A DNA stretch of 64,000 nucleotides from the NCBI GenBank assembly GCA_037367355.1, contig CM074700.1:558001-622000 (forward strand), in the 5' to 3' direction. This stretch comes from Neoscytalidium dimidiatum. Its lineage: Eukaryota; Ascomycota; Dothideomycetes; Botryosphaeriales; Botryosphaeriaceae. Both the position numbers and the translations under genes were made by a program. Below are positions 58,137 to 64,000 of this stretch, one piece after another. Numbering within the stretch: the stretch's first letter is position 1; every line of letters starts with the position of its first letter. Below the pieces are notes generated by a model. The model had not been told where the DNA came from, made no database searches, and saw nothing but the letters and a program-made list of their open reading frames with translations.

Positions 58137-60515
58137 ATGCGGACCTCACTCATTTGGAATTTTTTTCTCACAGGAGCTCTTGCTGCGCCCCAAGCAGTAA
58201 TCTCCACCTCTTCCGCTGCCGGCTCTGTCTGCACTGGAAATACTGCCAGTGATCGGACTGTGTGGTGCGACTATGACATTCAGACGGATTGGTACTCCGA
58301 AGTCCCTGATACAGGAGTGACCGTTGAGGTAAGTCAGTTGATCTTAACACAATATGGCCCTTGGGCAATTGTAGCAGTCATCTGGACGTATGTGTCAGAT
58401 AAGATTGAGCACATTCGCACTAGGATGACTGCTTCAGCTCTTATCACTTGGGCTTCTCCCGCTCAGACTAAAATTTCTTGAGTTCACCAGTTCCCAGGTG
58501 CTGACAAAGTTTATAGTACTGGTTCGACGTTACCAACACCACGGTTTCTCCCGATGGTATCGAACGGATGGCGTTGACTGTGAACGGATCTATCCCCGGC
58601 CCTACCGTTGAGGCGAACTGGGGAGATACTGTCGGTAAGGCTCAAGCTATCTCGGAGATGCTCCCGCAGCCGCCGTGGCTGCGGAATGGAGGCCAGGAGT
58701 GGTAGTCTATCCATTATCTTTGCTAACACTTGCCCCCCAGTCATCCATGTGACGAATAGCATGCAGAACAACGGCACCGGTATCCACTGGCATGGTATCC
58801 GCCAGAACTGGACCAATTGGATGGACGGCGTTCCGAGTATCACTCAGTGTCCCATTGCGGTATGTGTTTTCCCCAATTAGCCATGCCACCACTACAAATC
58901 TATCACGATGGCTTGGTTTAGTGCAAAGCTGCCAAACACTGTTCTCTTCTGAAATCAACGTGCTGACATATAACAGCCCGGAGACTCTATGACCTACACA
59001 TGGCGAGCCACGCAGTACGGCTCCAGCTGTAAGCTCACATACCTCTCCTCAATTCTCATAACACCAGCTGACCACCGCACAGGGTATCATTCGCACTTCT
59101 CGCTCCAAGCCTGGGTCGGCGTCTTTGGACCCATCGTGATTCACGGGCCCGCATCCGCAAACTACGACGTGGATATCGGGCCCGTCATGCTCTCGGACTG
59201 GTCGCACCAGACGGCAGACGAGCTGTACTCGTACGCCCAGACGCAAGGCCCACCCACGCTCGACAACGGCCTGATCAACGGCCTCAACGTCTACAACAAC
59301 TCAGGCACGATCACCGGCTCCCGCTGGGAGACGACCGTCGACGCCGGGTCCTCGTACCGCATGCGGCTGGTCAACACGGCGATCGACACGCACTACAAGG
59401 TGTCCATCGACAACCACACGCTGACGGTGATCGGGATGGACTTCGTGCCGATCACGCCGTACAACACCACGGTGCTGGACATCAACATGGGCCAACGGTA
59501 CGACGTGGTCGTGACGGCGGACCAGGACGCGTCCGCGGGGCCGTACTGGATCCGGGCGATCCCGCAGCTGTCGTGCTCGTCCAACGCGGCCGTCGACAAC
59601 ATCCGCGGCATCCTGCGCTACAGCGGCGGCGACGGCTCGGCCACGCCCACCACGACCGCGTACGACTACACGGACGAGTGCGTGGACGAGCCGTACGCCA
59701 GCCTCGTGCCGGCGCTCGCGCAGAACCCGACCGACCTCGTCGAGACGGACGACACCGACATGCCCGTCACCGTCGGCGTGCTGAACAACCTGTTCAAGTG
59801 GTACATCAGCGCCAAGACCATGGCCGTCCAATGGGCCGACCCGACCAACCTCGCCGCCGCCAACGGGCAGACGAACTGGACGGACGGCGACCACGTCGTC
59901 GAGCTCACCGAGGCGAATCAGTGGGTGTACTTTGTGATCGAGACGGCGCAGGGCGTGCCGCATCCGTTCCATTTGCATGGTGAGTGAAAGAAGCGCCCCT
60001 CTTCCCCCGCGGTTGTCCGCACGGAAAAAAAAAAAAAAAGTTGTGGATAGATTGAGTTCTGGAGAAGGAAAAACGGACTGATGTGTGGTGTGATGCGCAG
60101 GCCACGACTTCTGGATCCTGGCGAGCGGCACGGGGACCTACTCCGACTCGGTCACGCTCAACACCGCGAACCCGCCGCGCAGGGACGTCGCGACGCTGCC
60201 GGCGACGGGCTACGTCGTCATCGCCTTCTATACCGACAACCCTGGCGCTTGGTGAGTCCTTTCCCTACCCTCTTCATACGCCCTTCACCAGCCCTCCACA
60301 TCTTCCCCTCTGGTTAGACGTCATGTACTGACTGTTGCAGGCTCATGCACTGCCATATCGGGTGGCACACTTCTGAGGGTCTGGCGCTGCAATTCGTGGA
60401 GCGGGCGGACGAGATCAGCTCGGTCATCGATGCGGATACGATGAACGACACGTGCGGGCTGTGGAACACGTATGCCGATTTCAACGGCGTTGTGGAAGAG
60501 GATTCTGGTGTGTGA
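58137..60515 (+). CDS. Secreted ascomycete laccase (multicopper oxidase, AA1)
   Basis: Seven exons (58137-58328, 58517-58634, 58741-58859, 58977-59028, 59083-59979, 60101-60251, 60341-60515) give 567 residues. A signal peptide ([12 protein letters not shown]) precedes three cupredoxin domains. All four copper-binding blocks are present: GIHWHGI, WYHSHFS (rebuilt over intron 4), HPFHLHGHDFW (rebuilt over intron 5) and LMHCHIGWH with the Cys ligand of type 1 copper. The C-terminus ends DSGV, the processed plug typical of ascomycete laccases. The enzyme oxidises phenols using O2 in the extracellular space, acting on lignin-related compounds, plant phenolics or pigment precursors. Many NxS/T sites suggest heavy glycosylation. 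Exon 5 is much more GC-rich than exon 1. Every intron is GT-AG and phase-consistent. Confidence 0.95.
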
Positions 60516-60976
60516 TGGAGGGAACCGCTTTGATACCCAATGGTGTGAGGGCTGTGGCCGTTCCCTAACTGTAATTTCCCAATGTCTGTGGTTGATGTGG
60601 ACGTTCTGGCGCTTTTGCGGATCTTTGTATGAGGGTCATATTCCCTTGGTAATATCTGGTACATATTCTTTTCCATTTTGTGATTAGTCGACGCAGCAAG
60701 TGGCGTATTTGGCTGGTTGGCTGTTCGTTTCAGGAATCAAATCAAATAAGAGCACGAGCAGAAATACACAATAGCACTTGTCAGGACCACTGATGTAAGC
60801 AATTGCATTGAATCCTTTTTTTCCCCTCTCACGCTCGACTGAAGTACAGGAATGTATCTTTACAGGATGATTACGCATTAAGTATATTTGATTCCATCAT
60901 TAGACGATGTCCCGATATTGGGCACCCAAAGAAGGAATGAAGAAAGTCATACCGCCATCGTCATGACAGCATCTGC
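60516..60976. other. Convergent spacer between laccase and the PhiA-like gene
   Basis: 0.46 kb of 3' flanks. No gene seen. Confidence 0.45.
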
Positions 60977-61714
60977 TTAGTAGGCCCAGACCGGTGGGTT
61001 AGGACCAGTATAGTTGTGAGTTCCAAGACCGAGCATAGGCGCACAGTCGGTACGGTTGAACTTAGGGGTCACGGCGTACGCCTGAGTGTACTGCGGATTG
61101 TACTTGCTCGGGCAAGAAACGACCCCACCGACGTTGTCGGGGGCGTCGGGTGCATGGAAAGTCCAATAGCCGGTCGGAGCCTGACAGTTGTAGCGAGGGT
61201 CATCGGCGGGACAGCCGGCGATGAGGTAGGGTTCGTTCTCGTCTATGACGGGGAGAGCGTTCCAGCTCCAGCCTTGGTAGTTCCAGTAGGCATCAGGAGG
61301 AATGTAGTGGGAGTGCTGGACTGTGATCAAAATCTGGCCGTCGGAAGTGACGTAGAGGTCTTGGCCTCCAGGAACCTCGGAGATCTGTTTGGCATCAGCT
61401 GTTGAAGAGAATAAGGAAAGAGCTCGAGACTCTGAACTTACTGGGTACAAGGATCCACTATAGACGGTCTCAGTACCGTTGGGGCAGTTTGTGACTATGG
61501 TCGGGCAGTATTGACCAACTTTAGCCTGGAAGAGGTTGCCGCCATTCTGGGCCTTGGCACCATTAAGGGTGGCGTTGTCCGGGGCGAAGGCAGTGAGAGT
61601 GTAGGGATAATTGAGGGCAGACTGGCGGGCAACCACGGCGGCGTTGGTAGGCATGGACAAGACAGAAGGTAGAAGGCCCAGAAGGCTGAGAAGGAGGAGA
61701 GAAGTGGCAAACAT
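60977..61714 (-). CDS. Secreted PhiA/IgE-binding-like cell-wall protein
   Basis: Two exons on the minus strand (61714-61442 and 61384-60977) give 226 residues. A signal peptide (MFATSLLLLSLLGLLPSVLS) is followed by ALNYPYTLTAFAPDNATLNG, paired Cys in YCPTIVTNCPNG, and the EVPGGQDLYVTSDGQILIT motif that marks fungal PhiA/IgE-binding-like wall proteins. Those proteins are linked to conidiophore development or to allergenicity in other fungi; a similar location is likely but the role here is inferred. The 57-bp intron (61385-61441) is a multiple of three and stop-free, so the unspliced message is also open. The acceptor after AAACAG was chosen because an earlier AG would break the frame. It is convergent with the laccase gene. 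Confidence 0.75.
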   Translation of the reverse strand: MFATSLLLLSLLGLLPSVLSMPTNAAVVARQSALNYPYTLTAFAPDNATLNGAKAQNGGNLFQAKVGQYCPTIVTNCPNGTETVYSGSLYPVSSESRALSLFSSTADAKQISEVPGGQDLYVTSDGQILITVQHSHYIPPDAYWNYQGWSWNALPVIDENEPYLIAGCPADDPRYNCQAPTGYWTFHAPDAPDNVGGVVSCPSKYNPQYTQAYAVTPKFNRTDCAPMLGLGTHNYTGPNPPVWAY

Positions 61715-62735
61715 GACGGCTGCTGGAATTCGATTGAGGACGGACGAACGATGGAAGACAGTTGAATGCCGGTGTCGGTGTTGTAGTTGGGGCGAAAGAG
61801 CTGAAGGGTGAAGTTAAAGCACCTTTCGTTTGCAAGGAATTGGCGTTGTCTTTATAGAGCAGGCACGATCTGGGGCAGGCAGCAGGCGGGCATAGGCGGA
61901 AGACACGTCCGAGAAGCAGCGACGTTCGAGGGTTGCAGTCGCTCACACCAGCAACAACAGAATGAGTTCACGGTGAAGAAAGCGACGGTTTGAGGTGCAT
62001 TAGCTCCCGATGCGGTGGCACGATGGGTCAGCGGCCGCAGAAAAGTTGACAGGGTTGTGGCGCACGCAGAAACGCTACGCCTTGGCGCACAACGGTCGCA
62101 AATCGGGCTGTCTTGTTGCCGCACTTCCTGGGGTCTGCACAGATCTGGTGCTAATATTAGCAGGACAGGAGAGACGGAACGGGTCTGGGTGCTGCTGGAT
62201 TTGGCCTGGGTGGGCGAAGAATTGAGGTTGCAGTCTGTCACGCGCCTGTCTTGCGGCTAAATACGAGCCATCTGCGGGAAGTCGACCGGCCCTGTGCCAG
62301 TTGGCCAGGCACGAATTTGGGATTGGAATACGGTGCTTGTAACGTTGTCCAGCTCCACTACTAATGGAAGGATGAAGGATCTCCTGTCTGCGACGGATCG
62401 AGAAGGCCGGCCTGCCGGAAAGTGACACAATGACCGGCGCTCAATCTGCGCGATGCGCGGAATGTGCCTGTGTTCCCACAGGGACAGGTGTGCGTCAAGT
62501 ACTAATCGCCATGTTGACGCCGGCGCCGACTCTCGGAAAAGACAGTGATCGAAGAGCGGCATCGGTGAACCGATAAGAGGGAAAGAGCAGAGGGTGCGCC
62601 TTCCGTAGCAGGGGTGGAGGGGCAAGGATGCCCGACGTCATCCAGCACACGCGGGCCGGCCCACCTCTCGACTCCGCATCAGTAACGCGCAAACACCGAG
62701 GTCCAACGGCTGTCCGCACATCCACCTCATCAAAA
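61715..62735. promoter_or_regulatory. Divergent region between the PhiA-like and F-box genes
   Basis: One kilobase between divergent starts, so both promoters lie here. Short minus-strand frames (61852-62241, for example) are unsupported. Confidence 0.4.
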
Positions 62736-63845
62736 ATGGAGAACCTCCCCGACGAGCTGCTGCTCCACATCATCTCTTACCTCGACCGTGGTCCTCCGTC
62801 TGACGCCCACTTCTTCGACGAGCCCGATCCTTTCTCTCTCACCTCCTTCCGTGATCAACCTCTTAAAGAACTGTCTCTTGTTTCACAAAGATGGCGCCGC
62901 ATCGTCAAACCTCTTCTCTTTCAATACCTCCGCTTCACCCTCCACATCCAGGATGACTCGCATCATGAGTGGACTCCCAATTCTGCACCCGAATTAATCC
63001 AGATACACTGCTTCATTGCCACCCTTGAGCCCCATGGTCAGGTGAAGAGCCTTGTGGTGCGCGCAATCGGCGAAATCTACGGCTCTCCGACCTCTGATGT
63101 CAAGACCATGTCGGGTTCGTTTTGGTCCACCATCTTTCACCACGTAGAGCCTGCCTGCATCAAACTGGTAGCTCCTCCCGCCGCTCTTGCCCGCCTGACC
63201 GGTTGCAACGGAAATCCGCATCATCACGGTTGGGCTTTCGACCAGAATTACCACATTCTCGAGCTACGTCAGGCCCCGAAACCGATGTGCGACGATCGCC
63301 AGAGCCTGTTGCCTACCGTCAATAGCCTCATGGCCAAGCGAAGCTGGTGTCACGTAGGTTACAACGAGGGTTCGTCAATCGCGGCGTACAATTTGTACAA
63401 GTATCAGCACTACATTTCTCCGTGTCTTCTGCAACACCTTCTTGAAGAGGCCACCTGGGACACTGAAATCACCACTTCACTCACCTACGTTGCAATATTC
63501 CCCACCAGCGGAAATGTTCACTACATCGCGCGTCACCTGCCTTACATTCCAAGCCGCTGTAAGTTGACCTTCCAACTGGCACCGGAACCGACAAGCACCA
63601 TCCTGCACGAACCAGGCCGGATGAAGAGGGCTCAACCGGCAGATCTCTGGGTCGAATTGGATCGAGGCTACGATCTGCTGTCGCTGCACATTCTGCACGG
63701 CTCGCGGCAACGTTCTGTGAAGAGCAGGGATTACCGGTGGAAAGCCCTTGTTGACACTTTGGACGATGCTGAGCATCTGGGATCATTGCGGCATTTCGGC
63801 TGGATAAAGGCGGATGACTCTGAATGGGTCCCAGGTAACGCATAA
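62736..63845 (+). CDS. F-box domain protein
   Basis: Intronless frame of 369 residues from the ATG at 62736. It opens MENLPDELLLHIISYLD, the F-box signature that binds Skp1, followed by LKELSLVSQRWRRIVKPLLF, typical of fungal F-box proteins. The rest is Cys/His/Trp-containing sequence without recognised leucine-rich or WD repeats, so the substrate-binding part is unassigned. It would act as the adaptor of an SCF ubiquitin ligase. An in-frame ATG at 62628 would add 36 residues, but F-box proteins of this kind usually begin right at the box. The end is uncertain: CCAG|GTAACG just before the stop could be a splice donor, so the true C-terminus might lie beyond 63845 or outside the window. Confidence 0.8.
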   Translation: MENLPDELLLHIISYLDRGPPSDAHFFDEPDPFSLTSFRDQPLKELSLVSQRWRRIVKPLLFQYLRFTLHIQDDSHHEWTPNSAPELIQIHCFIATLEPHGQVKSLVVRAIGEIYGSPTSDVKTMSGSFWSTIFHHVEPACIKLVAPPAALARLTGCNGNPHHHGWAFDQNYHILELRQAPKPMCDDRQSLLPTVNSLMAKRSWCHVGYNEGSSIAAYNLYKYQHYISPCLLQHLLEEATWDTEITTSLTYVAIFPTSGNVHYIARHLPYIPSRCKLTFQLAPEPTSTILHEPGRMKRAQPADLWVELDRGYDLLSLHILHGSRQRSVKSRDYRWKALVDTLDDAEHLGSLRHFGWIKADDSEWVPGNA

Positions 63846-64000
63846 GACATCTTCTTGTACCACTGGCGCAGATAGGGCGGCACGCAAGCGAAATGATCGA
63901 AATCGATTCTCTTCTCTCTAAATAACTCATACCCTATCGGATATCTCTTGGTTCGGCCGTAATCTCCTGGAACTGAAAAAGCATGGCGCGAAGTTGATCT
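63846..64000. other. Right edge of window
   Basis: 155 bp with no gene seen. Could contain an intron or a further exon of the F-box gene if the GTAACG donor at 63835 is used. Confidence 0.35.

Noticed and set aside
59301..60131. 276-codon minus-strand frame across laccase
   Set aside because: Shadow of the GC-rich laccase exon 5; it crosses an intron and a poly-A run.
1..64000. tRNA, rRNA, CRISPR arrays, insertion sequences
   Set aside because: I looked for T-loop-like GGTTCGA contexts, regular spaced repeats and transposase or reverse transcriptase motifs and found none convincing. A covariance-model search would be needed to exclude tRNAs.

Overview
The window is nuclear DNA of a filamentous ascomycete (Pezizomycotina). 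Most genes carry several short GT-AG introns of about 45-120 bp. Recognisable products include eL22, an Elg1/ATAD5-type clamp unloader, a Utp8-like nucleolar protein, a Zn(II)2Cys6 regulator, a WSC-domain glyoxal oxidase, a CBM1 protein and an ascomycete laccase. The secreted oxidative and carbohydrate-active set suggests a plant-associated or saprotrophic species, possibly a Dothideomycete; that placement is inference. Gene models were spliced by hand from reading frames, splice consensus and family motifs, without transcript data.

Layout. 3.0-4.8 kb: membrane-anchored GH16 hydrolase (+). 8.1-11.1 kb: PAN-like/WSC/WSC/AA5 glyoxal oxidase (+). 12.0-19.5 kb: housekeeping block, ELG1 (-) and a UTP8-like gene (+) diverging from a 430-bp promoter. 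23.6-34.9 kb: short-chain dehydrogenase (-), Dal5/ACS-type MFS transporter (+), dihydroxyacetone kinase (-) and a Zn2Cys6 factor with a polyglutamine tract (+). 38.4-39.5 kb: CBM1 protein (+) whose reading frame needs a 5-nt micro-exon. 40.4-52.5 kb: visibly more AT-rich accessory region. 53.7-55.5 kb: RPL22 (+), with a GC-AG intron, and a small secreted protein (-). 58.1-63.8 kb: laccase (+), PhiA-like secreted protein (-) and F-box protein (+).

The most interesting part is 40.4-52.5 kb. It mixes apparently intact genes (glutathionyl-hydroquinone-reductase-like GST, pirin, HSL-type alpha/beta hydrolase) with three clearly broken ones: an O-methyltransferase, an FAD-dependent phenol-hydroxylase-type monooxygenase that has lost most of its FAD domain, and an amidohydrolase. 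Each broken gene has stops, frameshifts or deletions, yet its family motifs are still readable. The enzyme set resembles an aromatic-compound biosynthesis or detoxification cluster in decay.

Long stretches (217-3038, 4801-8075, 19547-23595, 34972-36649, 55452-58136) hold no gene I can support beyond a few low-confidence small candidates. I saw no tRNA, rRNA, CRISPR array or intact transposon.
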